64,000 nucleotides of DNA from Cohnella endophytica (GTDB lineage: Bacteria > Bacillota > Bacilli > Paenibacillales > Paenibacillaceae), in contig NZ_RBZM01000011.1 in assembly GCF_003628305.1 (NCBI RefSeq), forward strand, positions 62,001 through 126,000, written 5' to 3'. Positions 44,101 to 53,300 of this stretch are shown here, in pieces (within the stretch, counting starts at the first letter, position 1; every line of letters begins with the position of its first letter). A program made the position numbers and the translations under genes. The notes below the pieces were generated by a model that saw only the letters and a list, made by a program, of their open reading frames with translations, did no database searches and was not told the origin of the DNA.

Positions 44101-45475
44101 CGAAATTGCCGCATGTTCCGTAAGCCGAAGGCGTAATCGTAATCGTGTCCGTCCCTCCGCCCGTTACGGCGCCGGAGGTAACCGGAATCGAACAGAAAAT
44201 TGAAGTCGTAGTCGCGTTACGAATAACGATCGTTCCGCTACCCGGCTTGACGGGTTCGTTAAACTTGATGCTTAGGCTTCCGCTAATCGCGGAAGTTGTG
44301 GAACCGCTTGACGGCGTTACCGAAATGGCCACCGGCGGGGTAGTATCCGTTCCCGGAATCGTGGAGAAGTTCCAAGACACGGCATCGACGATTCCTTCGT
44401 ACAAATTATTGGCGGCATCCTTGAATACCCCGGGATCCATCATAATGTAGTAGGAAGTATTCGGTAACAAACTCGTTGCGAAATTAATAGTCGCACTAAG
44501 TCCTGAAGTCGTAACCCGTGATGCATCGGAGGTTGCCATATCCAGAGTGGAAATGATGGCGTTATTGTCTACTCTCTTTAGATAGATTTTCCCCGAGGTC
44601 CCTTTATATATCGTTGACCCGAACGTCATCGTCGCCGTGAAAGCTCCGATAGGCACGCCTACGCTATCATCAGCTGGAGCTAACGAAGACACAGATACTA
44701 GTGGCGCAGTCGTCGTGAAGCTCCAGAATGGAGGCGCGAACGCATTTCCCACGACGTCAACGAAAGCGGTAGGGTCTATTTGAACTTGATAAGATTTACC
44801 CGATACGAGTCGAATCGAGGGACGGATGGTAATCTCCGTTTTACCTCCGCCTGCATCGATGCCGCTGCCCGTAACTTCCGGTGACAGAACCGAGATGATT
44901 TGCGTATCTCCCGTATCCGTACGGATAATCCTAATGCTACCCGAAGCGGTGTTAACAATCTCGCTGAAAAGCAGCTTCAATGCGCCAGTAGCTGTCATTG
45001 TTCCTCCGGAAACCGGAGTCAACGTCGCGGTAGGAGGAGTAAAGTCATTCGCGATGACGCCGAAATTCCACGTGGTAGCATTCGCGATTCCCGCATAACC
45101 CCCGCCGGAAGAATTCACGAAGGCATTGTTGCTGATTTCCACGTAATATCTCTGCCCTGCGACAAGCGACGAACCGGGATCGATCTGAACCGTATCCGCG
45201 CTTAGGAATATAATATTGCCGTTATTAATGTCGTAAGATACCGCCGTTGCATTCGTAGCGGAATTCTTAATAGCGATCGTACCGCCGCCCCTAAGCACGT
45301 TCTGGTCGAATTTAATTCTTAGCTTGGCATTCGCGGGAACCGATGTCTCGTTGTTCGACGGATAAGTCGATACTACGGCCGGATCCCCCTGAGCCGCAGT
45401 CGCCACTCCCGCCACCCATAGTTGCAACAATAGCGATAGGATCATAACAAAAGATAGTGTACGTTTAAGCTGCAA
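41120..45475 (-). CDS. SLH-domain cell-surface protein with Ig-like repeats
   Basis: About 1451 residues. The signal peptide (MILSLLLQLWVAGVATAA) is followed by about five Big_5-type Ig-like domains (40-620; motifs such as NATTWNFGV, PFWSFTTTA). Four SwmB-type repeats come next (about 620-1010; LVLTYNKDLD, LTLTFNKSL, ITLTFNEGLD, ITLTYSAPL), then a linker and three C-terminal SLH domains (from about 1250; FTDMDKHWASNE, FAPGRSITRSEFAEF, FRPNAAVTREEMATM, NATRAEAAIM). It would be exported and held on pyruvylated wall polymer. The start is TTG 45475 with GGAGGG at 7 bases; the reading to 45502 is not supported. A YjbR gene overlaps its end. Confidence 0.88.
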   Translation of the reverse strand: MQLKRTLSFVMILSLLLQLWVAGVATAAQGDPAVVSTYPSNNETSVPANAKLRIKFDQNVLRGGGTIAIKNSATNATAVSYDINNGNIIFLSADTVQIDPGSSLVAGQRYYVEISNNAFVNSSGGGYAGIANATTWNFGVIANDFTPPTATLTPVSGGTMTATGALKLLFSEIVNTASGSIRIIRTDTGDTQIISVLSPEVTGSGIDAGGGKTEITIRPSIRLVSGKSYQVQIDPTAFVDVVGNAFAPPFWSFTTTAPLVSVSSLAPADDSVGVPIGAFTATMTFGSTIYKGTSGKIYLKRVDNNAIISTLDMATSDASRVTTSGLSATINFATSLLPNTSYYIMMDPGVFKDAANNLYEGIVDAVSWNFSTIPGTDTTPPVAISVTPSSGSTTSAISGSLSIKFNEPVKPGSGTIVIRNATTTSIFCSIPVTSGAVTGGGTDTITITPSAYGTCGNFVKNTSYAVQIGSLAITDLSGNAYAGIATTDYSSWWFRISSDTTPPELVSTSPVSGTNSVKTNATLSMLFDEPILVNAGVTATIYPVIGAVRGTGIPATLSADSANSRKVNLTTPGLTMATSYIVNVPNNAITDVAANPFPGILNDYRWTFQTIGTDTTAPVFVSAMMDGSALVLTYNKDLDEDFVPYPSNFFVTVNDVPRQVNAISIVGRTVRLTMQSGVAVGQAVKVSYTRDSDSNHILKDLSGNPAAPFTAKEVTNTLDTTLARPVSGMLNGTVLTLTFNKSLAALTSGAVSQFVVKYNGVAQGVSNISASGTTVTLTIPYASVNVQSVSVSYAPGAAPLRDLSGNAVTGFADFYVQNANDITPPVLASATAVGTKITLTFNEGLDMNSVPLKSNFSVIKGSTAAAISSVVVTNNAVELTMTQAIETDAVLYVSYIPGGTGIKDLAGNAAVAINSYRIVASSSITAVLSSAVVKAGVITLTYSAPLNATSVPYSSQYYVKVDGTFSSISSIAVSGATVNLTLATPVKTGQTVSLSYMPTGVPLKDQLNQPVAAIAETAVTNQSSTIVNLPDYLEADSTGGLQFVVAKTSSTGSGALPSGRSTVRYTLDGTKFLGAYDTIRQSGGVSVPRVTFKVPSTELGALVAIPISAIMDAASRASNASFRVDFGDLQFELPLTAVNYSKEIYLAGGNTNSSYLQLSIEKNASAPVVSALNIIGAQSLATPADFSAGILTGTNVKAIDNYDSFVKRTFVLSSLSGSTSNVSVVRLDSASNELVYVPTVIEGSGGTTRVNFMRKGNSTYAVVRKNATFTDMDKHWASNEVLLLASKFIVPGYTVKTFAPGRSITRSEFAEFIARGIGLDGDRTAASRYSDVSVQNLKAAYIGAVSKAGIVEGGSDGKFRPNAAVTREEMATMLVRAMNYVGVQTSTSSSALNAFKDKNKVSNWAKDGMSICVTAGFIKGSTANTINPQSNATRAEAAIMIKRFLEYVNFL

Positions 45476-45573
45476 AAGATAACCCTCCCGATGAACACAC
45501 ATAGTACTTTATATTTCGGCTAACAAGACCCATATGATTAGGGACAAAGGACTTATTTCCCAATTCGTCGCGC

Positions 45574-45606
45574 AAAAAAAAGACTTCCGCTTTCGCGGAA
45601 GTCTTC
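45574..45606 (-). terminator. Intrinsic terminator of metK
   Basis: Minus-strand stem AGACTTCCGC / GCGGAAGTCT with a GAAA tetraloop, followed by a run of T residues, just past the metK stop. Confidence 0.9.
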
Positions 45607-45622
45607 GTTATAATCCGTTCGG

Positions 45623-46825
45623 TTATGCCAATGCGCCTTGCTTTAAAGCTTCGACTTTGTCGAGACGCTCCCAAGGGAGGTCTACGTCCGTACGGCCGAA
45701 GTGACCGTATGCAGCCGTCTGGCGGTAGATCGGACGGCGCAGGTCGAGCATCTTGATGATGCCAGCCGGACGAAGATCGAAGTTGTTGACGATCAAGTCG
45801 ACAAGCTTTTCTTCTTCCACTTTTCCGGTGCCGTAAGTGTCTACGTTAATCGATACGGGACTAGCCACGCCGATCGCGTAAGCCAGCTGGATTTCGCATT
45901 TGTCGGCCAAGCCGGCAGCAACGATGTTCTTCGCAACGTAACGAGCCGCATAAGCCGCGGAACGGTCGACTTTCGTCGGATCCTTACCAGAGAATGCGCC
46001 GCCGCCGTGACGAGCATAACCGCCATAAGTATCGACGATGATCTTGCGTCCCGTCAACCCCGCATCCCCTTGCGGTCCGCCGATAACGAAACGTCCCGTC
46101 GGGTTAATGAAGAATTTGGTTTCGTCATCTAGCCATTCGGATGGAACTTCCGGATAGATGACGTGCTCGCGAATATCGTTCTGGATTTGCTCCAGCGATA
46201 TGTCTTCGGAGTGCTGAGTCGATACGACGATCGCGTCTACGCGGACCGGTTTGCCGTCTTCGTATTGTACCGTAACTTGCGTTTTACCGTCCGGACGAAG
46301 GTAATCCAACTTGCCGTTCTTGCGAACTTCGGACAAGCGGCGGGACAAACGGTGAGCCAAAGCGATCGGTAGAGGCATCAGTTCAGGCGTCTCATTGGAT
46401 GCGAAACCGAACATCAAACCTTGGTCTCCGGCGCCGATATCTTCGTTCTCTTGTTGGATGTCTTTGCCGTCGCGCGTCTCGAGAGCCGCGTTAACGCCCT
46501 GGGCGATATCAGCGGATTGTTCGTTAAGCGAGGTCAATACCGCGCATGTGCTGGAATCAAAACCGTATTTAGCGCGCGTATATCCGATTTCTTTAATCGT
46601 GCGGCGTGCGATTGCGGAAATATCGATATAATCGGCTTTGCTGCTGATCTCGCCGATAACGAGTACTAACCCAGTCGCTACAGACACTTCGCATGCCACC
46701 CGGGCATAAGGGTCTGCTTCTAGGAACGCATCCAATACCGCGTCCGAAATTTGATCACAGATTTTATCCGGATGGCCTTCGGTGACCGATTCGGATGTGA
46801 AGAGATGCCGTCCTTTAATCGACAA
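45623..46825 (-). CDS. metK: S-adenosylmethionine synthase
   Basis: 400 residues, the usual MetK length. It makes SAM from methionine and ATP. Diagnostic stretches are [20 protein letters not shown] at the N-terminus, [12 protein letters not shown] (about 115), the ATP-binding [20 protein letters not shown] (about 250) and the [19 protein letters not shown] loop. TTG 46825 is chosen as start because GGAGG lies 9 bases upstream. The ATG at 46843 precedes that site. SAM would also feed the C-methyltransferase of the glycan operon, though that link is general. Confidence 0.96.
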   Translation of the reverse strand: MSIKGRHLFTSESVTEGHPDKICDQISDAVLDAFLEADPYARVACEVSVATGLVLVIGEISSKADYIDISAIARRTIKEIGYTRAKYGFDSSTCAVLTSLNEQSADIAQGVNAALETRDGKDIQQENEDIGAGDQGLMFGFASNETPELMPLPIALAHRLSRRLSEVRKNGKLDYLRPDGKTQVTVQYEDGKPVRVDAIVVSTQHSEDISLEQIQNDIREHVIYPEVPSEWLDDETKFFINPTGRFVIGGPQGDAGLTGRKIIVDTYGGYARHGGGAFSGKDPTKVDRSAAYAARYVAKNIVAAGLADKCEIQLAYAIGVASPVSINVDTYGTGKVEEEKLVDLIVNNFDLRPAGIIKMLDLRRPIYRQTAAYGHFGRTDVDLPWERLDKVEALKQGALA

Positions 46826-46851
46826 AGTCTCCAACCTCCACATATAAAATC

Positions 46852-46875
46852 AACCTTTTCCACTAGGAAAAGGTT
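46852..46875 (-). promoter_or_regulatory. Leader hairpin of metK, possible attenuator
   Basis: Perfect 10-bp stem AACCTTTTCC / GGAAAAGGTT with a four-base loop, then GATTTTAT and the metK ribosome site. The 5' arm can pair instead with AAGGTTTA just upstream (46889-46882). No S-box (SAM-I) fits into the 68-base leader. Confidence 0.5.
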
Positions 46876-46900
46876 GTTTAAGCTAAACCTTCGATTAATA

Positions 46901-46929
46901 ATAATACCGGAACTGTCGAGGAGTGTCAA
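46901..46929 (-). promoter_or_regulatory. SigA promoter of metK
   Basis: Minus strand TTGACA (46929-46924), 17 bases, TATTAT (46906-46901). This is the best housekeeping promoter in the window, giving a leader of about 68 bases before metK. It overlaps the sequence just past the spore-protein stop. Confidence 0.8.
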
Positions 46930-46953
46930 TGAAATGGGGCCTGATCCATCTTT

Positions 46954-47217
46954 TTATAAAATTGTTTGTTGCGCTTGCCGGACCAGCCTCTGGGTTATTC
47001 CTCCACCTAGAGCGCCTGCTTCTCTCGAGGTTAAGTTCCCCAAATATTGTTCCCCATAACTTGCGGAAAATATACCTCCCAATTCACCCGCGAATTCCGT
47101 GTCCAAGCCCCCGGTATTCGTCGTTATCGGTACACCAAGCTCGGATGCGATCTCGTATTTCATCTGTTTCAGCGCATTCGCGCATTCCGGTACGACCAAT
47201 CTGTTGCTTCTAGCCAT
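46954..47217 (-). CDS. Alpha/beta-type small acid-soluble spore protein
   Basis: 87 residues. The two conserved SASP blocks are present: MKYEIASELGVPI in the first half, and LGNLTSREAGALGGGITQRL with LVRQAQQ at the C-terminus. TEFAGEL in between fits the germination protease (GPR) cleavage site. It coats and protects DNA in the spore core. ATG 47217 lies some 11 bases after GGAGG; an ATG at 47238 precedes the site. Expression would be expected from the forespore sigma G, but no certain promoter was found. Confidence 0.92.
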   Translation of the reverse strand: MARSNRLVVPECANALKQMKYEIASELGVPITTNTGGLDTEFAGELGGIFSASYGEQYLGNLTSREAGALGGGITQRLVRQAQQTIL

Positions 47218-47520
47218 GTTGTAATGAACCTCCTTCAATGTGATGGTCTTAGTGTGGCTCGGGCCACCTCATTCAAGGCGTATGACTTATTGGGACGAGG
47301 GGCAAAATGTAGAAGTATTCTTTATCGACTTTAAGCTTTCGTTGAATATACAGGTCTGTTCGCTGGATGCGGAAATTATTCTCCTTAATCACATTTTTTA
47401 CGTTGCCAACGGCACGTTTCTTGTGTCTTCGACATTTATTTCCCAGGTAACTATCGCCCCAGATTCCGAACGATATGCATAATCAAAACTAATACTCCAC
47501 GATTGCAACTTACTTAGTCC
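47218..47520. other. Gene-poor interval upstream of the spore-protein gene
   Basis: About 300 bases with no gene I can support. An 80-codon plus-strand frame (47240-47482) has a poorly spaced ribosome site and no recognisable similarity. A short GTGGC/GCCAC hairpin lies at 47256-47269. The spore-gene promoter must lie here, but no sigma G box is convincing. Confidence 0.5.
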
Positions 47521-47559
47521 AAACAAAAAGCCAACCGGAGAAAGAAAATCCGGTTGGCT
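47521..47559 (-). terminator. Intrinsic terminator after the 157-residue secreted-protein gene
   Basis: Minus-strand stem AGCCAACCGGA / TCCGGTTGGCT (11 bp) with TTTTTGTTT after it, 22 bases past the stop at 47581. Confidence 0.9.
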
Positions 47560-47580
47560 CTTCGATAAAAATAATAATTA

Positions 47581-48054
47581 CTATTGCAGTTTGTATCCGC
47601 CGCGCACGAGCACGATAAGTCCTTTAGTCTGCTTAGGATCCGCTTCGATTCCTCTTGCACCTCTAGGGTTCAGAATCAAATGATCGTTCTTGACCGGTTT
47701 GCCAGGCTTGACGTCAAGCCCATCCGTCAAGTCGGATAGCCCATTCGCGTCCGAACTGTACGCTATAGCTTTTCCAGTCCGCACGATCATTTCTCCGCCG
47801 TCTTCAACCACTAACTTCGTTCCCCAAGGAACCGTCACCGTCTCAAGCTTAGAAGAGCCTCCGCCCCCCGTTGAACCCTGCTTGGCAAGCTCTTGCTGTA
47901 CGAGCTTGCTAACAACGCTGTCCACATAACCTTTGGTAACGATCGGATCGTCTACCGAGCCGGGAGTGGAATCAGACGCTGCAAAAGAAGAAGCACTCCA
48001 TATGATTGCTACTAATATTACTGCTCCGAGCACAACCCATAACTTTTGCTTCAT
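47581..48054 (-). CDS. Secreted protein of unknown function
   Basis: 157 residues. The signal peptide is KLWVVLGAVILVAIIW, cleaved after SFAA. A polar linker (KQGSTGGGGSS) precedes a beta-rich domain with VTVPWGTKLVVEDGGEMIVR, then LSDLTDGLDVKPGKPV and HLILNPRGARGIEAD. I recall this pattern (PxGT, GxExIxRxG, LxDxTxG, NHLLIxPR) from unnamed proteins near S-layer genes in Firmicutes, but know no function. Start ATG 48054 with GAGGAT upstream. It lies 21 bases after the 711-residue secreted-protein gene, so the two form one transcript. Confidence 0.75.
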   Translation of the reverse strand: MKQKLWVVLGAVILVAIIWSASSFAASDSTPGSVDDPIVTKGYVDSVVSKLVQQELAKQGSTGGGGSSKLETVTVPWGTKLVVEDGGEMIVRTGKAIAYSSDANGLSDLTDGLDVKPGKPVKNDHLILNPRGARGIEADPKQTKGLIVLVRGGYKLQ

Positions 48055-48075
48055 TTTGGATCCTCACTGACTTGT

Positions 48076-50211
48076 TTAATTGTCGATATAGAACCATGTG
48101 ATTTCTTTAGTTGCCATCAAGAATTTCTCGTCTTTGTATACATGGTATACGTTAACACGATATTTAACGCGGCTTTCGAATTTGATAAAGACTTCTGGTG
48201 TTGTCTCAACGATCGACTTTGACAGCTTTGTTCCAACTTTTAAGTTGTCTTCGGCATCTGCCTTTACCGGATCGTTAATGCTAAACTCCTTGGAGAATTG
48301 AGCCATCTTGGAGTCTAGGTTAACGACTTCTACGAGAATTTTATGATCGTTGGATTCATTCTCGTAATCTCCAAGCTTTTGAAGATCGTAGTCAAAGGTC
48401 AGTTTTACGCCATTTGTCATATAATCATTGCCGACTTGAACTTCATTGAAGGACGCCAGTACGTTATTCATAGAGAACACATAGTTCTGAACGCCAATGT
48501 CTTTCAACATCGTTTTTGTAGTCGATTGATCGTTTTTGACAACTTTGTAGGCGAACGGTTGTGCAATTGACGTTAATGCCGTAGTTCCTTCTCCAGTACC
48601 TGGTGAAGAAATGCTTTGACCGATGGTGAAAGTTACATAATCAGTCGTATATGTTTTCGGCACTTTGGCCCATGCAGTTAATAGCACTTTACCGGTTGGC
48701 ATAATTTTTTCTTTGTACTCGGTGAACGTTACAGGTATTGTTGCTTGAGATTGGTTTTGTACATATCCTGCCAGCGCCGCTGGCGAAACCGGTCTATTTT
48801 CTTTATTCTGATATTCCACTTCAAAATAGATGTTCTCATAACGATCACCCTCAAGATAAGTTGCTCTCAGCAACTTCACATCCGCACGACGTCCCAAGTT
48901 ACTTATCACATAGGTTTGATCAATATTGTAGGAAGGGATTATATTGACATGGTTGTCGGAAAAATGATAGATCGTTTTGGCAGTTTCCTCACCTGTCTTT
49001 TTCTCCGCTACTGCCAGGACAATCTCTTTTATAGATGTCGAGAAAGGTATTTCCGTTCGGATTACTGTACTGCTAGTTTCACCCGGTCCTAGAAGAGCAA
49101 TTTGGTCTAGTATTGTCGAAGTCGTCTGAGAAGCGCTCATATCGACACCGTTTACCGTAAATACTCCGCTCAAGTTAGGGATTTCTTTGAATGTATTTGA
49201 TTTATTCGTAATTTGCAGTTCAGCAAGCAATACATCTCCATTGCCGGAAGGCGTTCTCTGAATGTTATTCAATTTTATCGAATAATCATTATAGCTAAAT
49301 GCTCCGCCGATCTTCTGCGCACTTGAAGTTTGTGCTCCAATCTTTGCAGGTACGATGAATACGCCCAAAGGAATCGTAACGTTATTAGCTTCATCAGCGA
49401 CTGCAGCTGTTAGATTAATTCCTTTTTTTGCGCTTTCTATAGGGATTGTACTATGTAACGTTATAATCTTTCTTTCCGAAGGCTGAATGATTACTTTCGA
49501 CAAATCTCCAGTATCCACATCATATGTCATTTGATTTTCCGTTTGTACGAAGAATTTCATTTTAGATAAGTTCGTCGTTTTACTTCCTACATTTTCTACT
49601 AAAAAGTTCATGGTAACAAATGCTTTGTCATCATCCTGACTGACTAGATATTGCTTCAATGCACTGCGAACTTTCGTCGTATCGTAGAGCATTGCTTTTG
49701 CAGTAAATGCTTGAACCTTTTCCGTAGAACTCGCAGGGTATTGAATCGTCCCTAGTTTTCTTTCATAGCCGCTTACCGAGAAATCCCATTTTATAATTTC
49801 AAATTTATAATCAGAGATTTTAGCCGTTGAATCGACAATGCCAAAGTAAGTTAAATTTAAGGATGAGTTCGCTGCAACTTTAGTTTTGCTTTTATCTGCG
49901 GTGATCAGATTAACACTGTAGGATTTATTAGCAGAGTCTTTTACTCTGATCCAATAGTCGATCAAATTCAACTCTTTATTTTCGTTATTCGTAACTGTCA
50001 CCGTGAATGACAACACTCTACCACGCTCTTGAGAAAGAAATTGAGCATCTTTTAACGTTAAAGAACTTTTGGCGGAGAGCTTGATAATTTGTTTATCGAT
50101 GCTCGGTCTAGTATTAGCAGCATTTACATGGATAGAGGCTGGACTAAGAAACGACAATGCCATACACAGCATTAGCATTATCGTTGTAACTCTTTTGATC
50201 TTGAGTATCAA
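48076..50211 (-). CDS. Large secreted protein with repeated Ig-like domains, function unknown
   Basis: 711 residues. Signal peptide at 1-32 (IMLMLCMALSFLSPASI, cleaved near NAA). The mature part holds about four beta-sandwich repeats, each with a strand of the form FTVTVTNNENKE, FLVENVGSKTTNL, LQITNKSNTFKEI or FEVEYQNKENRPV. This layout is like DUF4352-type telokin domains. No SLH domain or LPxTG anchor is present. The gene is more AT-rich than its neighbours. The start is TTG 50211 behind a strong AGGAGG. It lies between the probable S-layer gene and the 157-residue protein gene. Confidence 0.75.
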   Translation of the reverse strand: MILKIKRVTTIMLMLCMALSFLSPASIHVNAANTRPSIDKQIIKLSAKSSLTLKDAQFLSQERGRVLSFTVTVTNNENKELNLIDYWIRVKDSANKSYSVNLITADKSKTKVAANSSLNLTYFGIVDSTAKISDYKFEIIKWDFSVSGYERKLGTIQYPASSTEKVQAFTAKAMLYDTTKVRSALKQYLVSQDDDKAFVTMNFLVENVGSKTTNLSKMKFFVQTENQMTYDVDTGDLSKVIIQPSERKIITLHSTIPIESAKKGINLTAAVADEANNVTIPLGVFIVPAKIGAQTSSAQKIGGAFSYNDYSIKLNNIQRTPSGNGDVLLAELQITNKSNTFKEIPNLSGVFTVNGVDMSASQTTSTILDQIALLGPGETSSTVIRTEIPFSTSIKEIVLAVAEKKTGEETAKTIYHFSDNHVNIIPSYNIDQTYVISNLGRRADVKLLRATYLEGDRYENIYFEVEYQNKENRPVSPAALAGYVQNQSQATIPVTFTEYKEKIMPTGKVLLTAWAKVPKTYTTDYVTFTIGQSISSPGTGEGTTALTSIAQPFAYKVVKNDQSTTKTMLKDIGVQNYVFSMNNVLASFNEVQVGNDYMTNGVKLTFDYDLQKLGDYENESNDHKILVEVVNLDSKMAQFSKEFSINDPVKADAEDNLKVGTKLSKSIVETTPEVFIKFESRVKYRVNVYHVYKDEKFLMATKEITWFYIDN

Positions 50212-50280
50212 GGTAATTCCTCCTGTTTCGTTATATATAACATATAAACGTCCAGAGTATGGAATTAGTTTCGTATAAAT

Positions 50281-50312
50281 AAAAATAAAGAGCCGAGTTT
50301 CCTCGGCTCTTT
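50281..50312 (-). terminator. Intrinsic terminator of the main S-layer gene
   Basis: Minus-strand stem AAAGAGCCGAG / CTCGGCTCTTT (11 bp) with a GAAA tetraloop and a T-rich tail, about 13 bases past the stop at 50326. Confidence 0.9.
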
Positions 50313-50325
50313 ATTTTGATAAAGA

Positions 50326-53300
50326 TTAGGACAGCGTTACAGTCTTAGTACCAACAACAGTACCAGAAGTTGCAGTTACAGTAACAACGTCTCCAGCTGC
50401 AGCCGTACCAGTTAGAGTTAGAACACCAGAATTGTTAATTGTAACAGATCCCGCAGCACCAGTCGTAGATACAGTCCAAACAACCGTAGGTGTAGCGATA
50501 GCAGTGCCGTATTGATCAAGTACTGCTACAGTGTAGTTAGCCGTAGGGCCAGTGTGTGCAACAGTTGCTGCACCGCTAACTGTAACTGTTGTTGCAGTTT
50601 GAGTATAACCTGGAACGAATGATGGAGCAGAAATGTTGTAGCTGTCAGCAGTTGGATTCACATAGTATACAGCAGTTTGAATCGTTCCTGCATTTACAGT
50701 TACAGACGTAAGGTTTGCGCCATCAGTAGTAGAGCGGAAACCACCGCCGTTTGGAGTCAACGTAACATTGTAAGTGTAAGGAGTAACAACTGCGTTACCA
50801 TTAGCATCTACAGGTTTAACGAAGACTTGAACTGGCGTGTTAGCTGTAACAGCAAGTTTATCAGCGGAAAGGTCTTTACCGTTCACATCGAACACTTTGA
50901 AGCCAGAGAATGCACCAGGAACTACGTTGATTGCGGAAGAACCTTGAGTAGCTTGCGGTACGGACGTGTTCTCAACAGTTACAGACAGCAATCCAGCTTT
51001 ATCAGCTTTTACGCTAGCCGCACTCAAAACTGCATTGACTGCAGTAATCGAACCTTCCAAGTAGAGCTTGCCACCGTCAGTCCACTTCGAACCAAGAGCA
51101 GGAGCATTAACACCGCTAAGTGCAGAATCAGGAGTGATCGTTACTTTAACATTGTGAGTACCAACTGTTGCATCGCTACCGTATTGGTCTTTTGCAGACA
51201 CTACGACTTTTACAACTTCGCCAGCAACAGCTTGAGAAGTACTTGTCGAGAAAGCAGTAATCGATACGCCCATTTGTGTAGGGACGATATACGATACAGT
51301 GATTGTTTTCCCTGCAGATGCAGTGAGGGAAGCATTCGAAGCTGTCAATGTCCAAGCATTACCATTGTAAGGTTGTGCAGTGTACGTTGCAGTAGCTTCA
51401 CCATTAGCATCTGTGTAAACAGTTACTGGAGCAGTTCCGCCGTTAATCGAAGAAGTACCTGTTCCAGCGGCTCTTGCAGCATTAATAGATACAGCTACAC
51501 CGGATTCTTTAACTTTATTACCGTTAGCATCAGTCAGTTTAACTGTAACCGTAGTTGTTGGGTTAGAAGCGGAAATCGTGTCTTGGCCTACGGACAAGGA
51601 CAATTTAGCTTTATCTCCAACATTTACGGAGAACTTAATAGCATCAGCAGCTGTCAGGTTACCAGCGCTGTCTTTAACGACTACATTGTACTCGCCAGCA
51701 AGAGCTTGACCATTTGGTGCATTCAACGTGAAGCTAGTAGCGCCAGCAGTAAGCGCAATACCGTCGCCATTTGCTACAGGAGTAGCACCAACATTGATGC
51801 CGATTGCAGCAGATCCATCAGCTTTAGTTACGAAAACTTTAGGAGTAACGCCAGCAACGCCAGCTTTAGGGTATCCATTAACGTCAAGGGAGCTCAGGTT
51901 AACTGTAAGAGTAGTTGCACCTTGATCCAAAGTCGTTGTTGAAGTAGACAGACCAGCAGCCAATTTCTTTTCAACGCCAACAACAACAGCATTGATCGTT
52001 GCGGAAGCAGCCGTCAGGTTAGTTCCTGTTACATTCAAAGAAGAAGTTCCAACTACACCCAATTGAGATTTCAAGCTAATTGGAGTAGGTGTTCCAGCGA
52101 TGTAAGAAGTGCTGTAAGTGTCTTGGTTGCCAGACGCGAATTTCAGTGCGCCTGTCAAGCTTACCGTCAATCCGTAGACGCCGGATTTCATCGTTTTACC
52201 GGATTGGTCAAGCACTTGAACCGTTGCAGTTGCTGTAGTTGCTGCGTTTGCTTCTACATAAGTAGGAGCAGAGATGTCGATTTTAGTTGCAACTTGACTT
52301 ACTGTTTTGACATCAGCAGTTGCAGTAACGTTAGCAACATTTTGCAAGTTCAGAGCAGTGATCGTAGAAGTAACGCCTGCAACAGAACCGGATTTGATTT
52401 TAGCTTTAGCAACACCATTTGTTACTGTAGCATTAGTAATTTGTGCAGGGCCGTTAACAAGTGTAGCTGCTGCATTTACAATTTTAATGTCAACCGTGCC
52501 ATTGTATCCTTCTACTACACTACCGTTTTTGTCGACCGCTTGAACGGAGATGTCGTACTCGGACTCGTTGTTTGCAACGATTTCAGCTGGAGCAACAACT
52601 TTAAGTCCTGCAACAGCGCCGTATACGGAGATTTTAACCGTACCGGATTGCGCGCCAACCGTTGCAGTTACAGTGTACACACCAGGAGCAGTAGCAACGA
52701 ATTTACCAGCAGCCGTGACGATTGCATCGCCAGTTACGCTGAATGTTGCGCCAGCTTTGCTAGAAGTAACTGTTACAGCTTCGCCTACAGCTACGTTTTC
52801 TTTGGAAGCTTTAACTTCCAGAGCTGTTTGGCCAGCTTGAGCTACAGCGAATGCGATGTCGATCGTTTGACCGCGAGTTGCATCAGCAGTGTATTTCAGG
52901 CCTTCGGAGATAAGTCCAGCTTCAAGAGCTGCTTTGATGTAAGGACCAGCCCAGTCGGACGATCCTGTAACTTTTACTCCGTCTTCTGTTTTCAGTTTAG
53001 CGATTGTAGCAGCAACTTTAATGATGGATTCTACAGTGACGTTAGCTTTCGGGCTGAATTTGCCAGCGCCGGAGCCGTTAACCAAACCAGCTTTAGCAGC
53101 TGCTTCGATTGCACCGAAGTACCATTGGCCGACTTTAACATCGGAGAAAGTGTTGCCGGAAGTTGCAGGAGTCAGACCAGCAACAGCAACAGCGATTGTA
53201 GCGAACTCAGCGCGCGTCAATTTGTCAGCAGCGTGAACGTCGCCATCAGGAGTACCTTTCAAAATTCCAGCATCTACGAACCACTTGTATTTCTCAGCAG

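Noticed and set aside
46826-46953. SAM-I (S-box) riboswitch upstream of metK
   Set aside because: The space between promoter and gene is about 68 bases and the S-box core elements are absent.
47240-47482. 80-codon plus-strand frame in the gap upstream of the spore-protein gene
   Set aside because: The ribosome site is too close to the only suitable ATG, no similarity is recognised, and it faces a region expected to carry the spore-gene promoter. A real small gene is not excluded.
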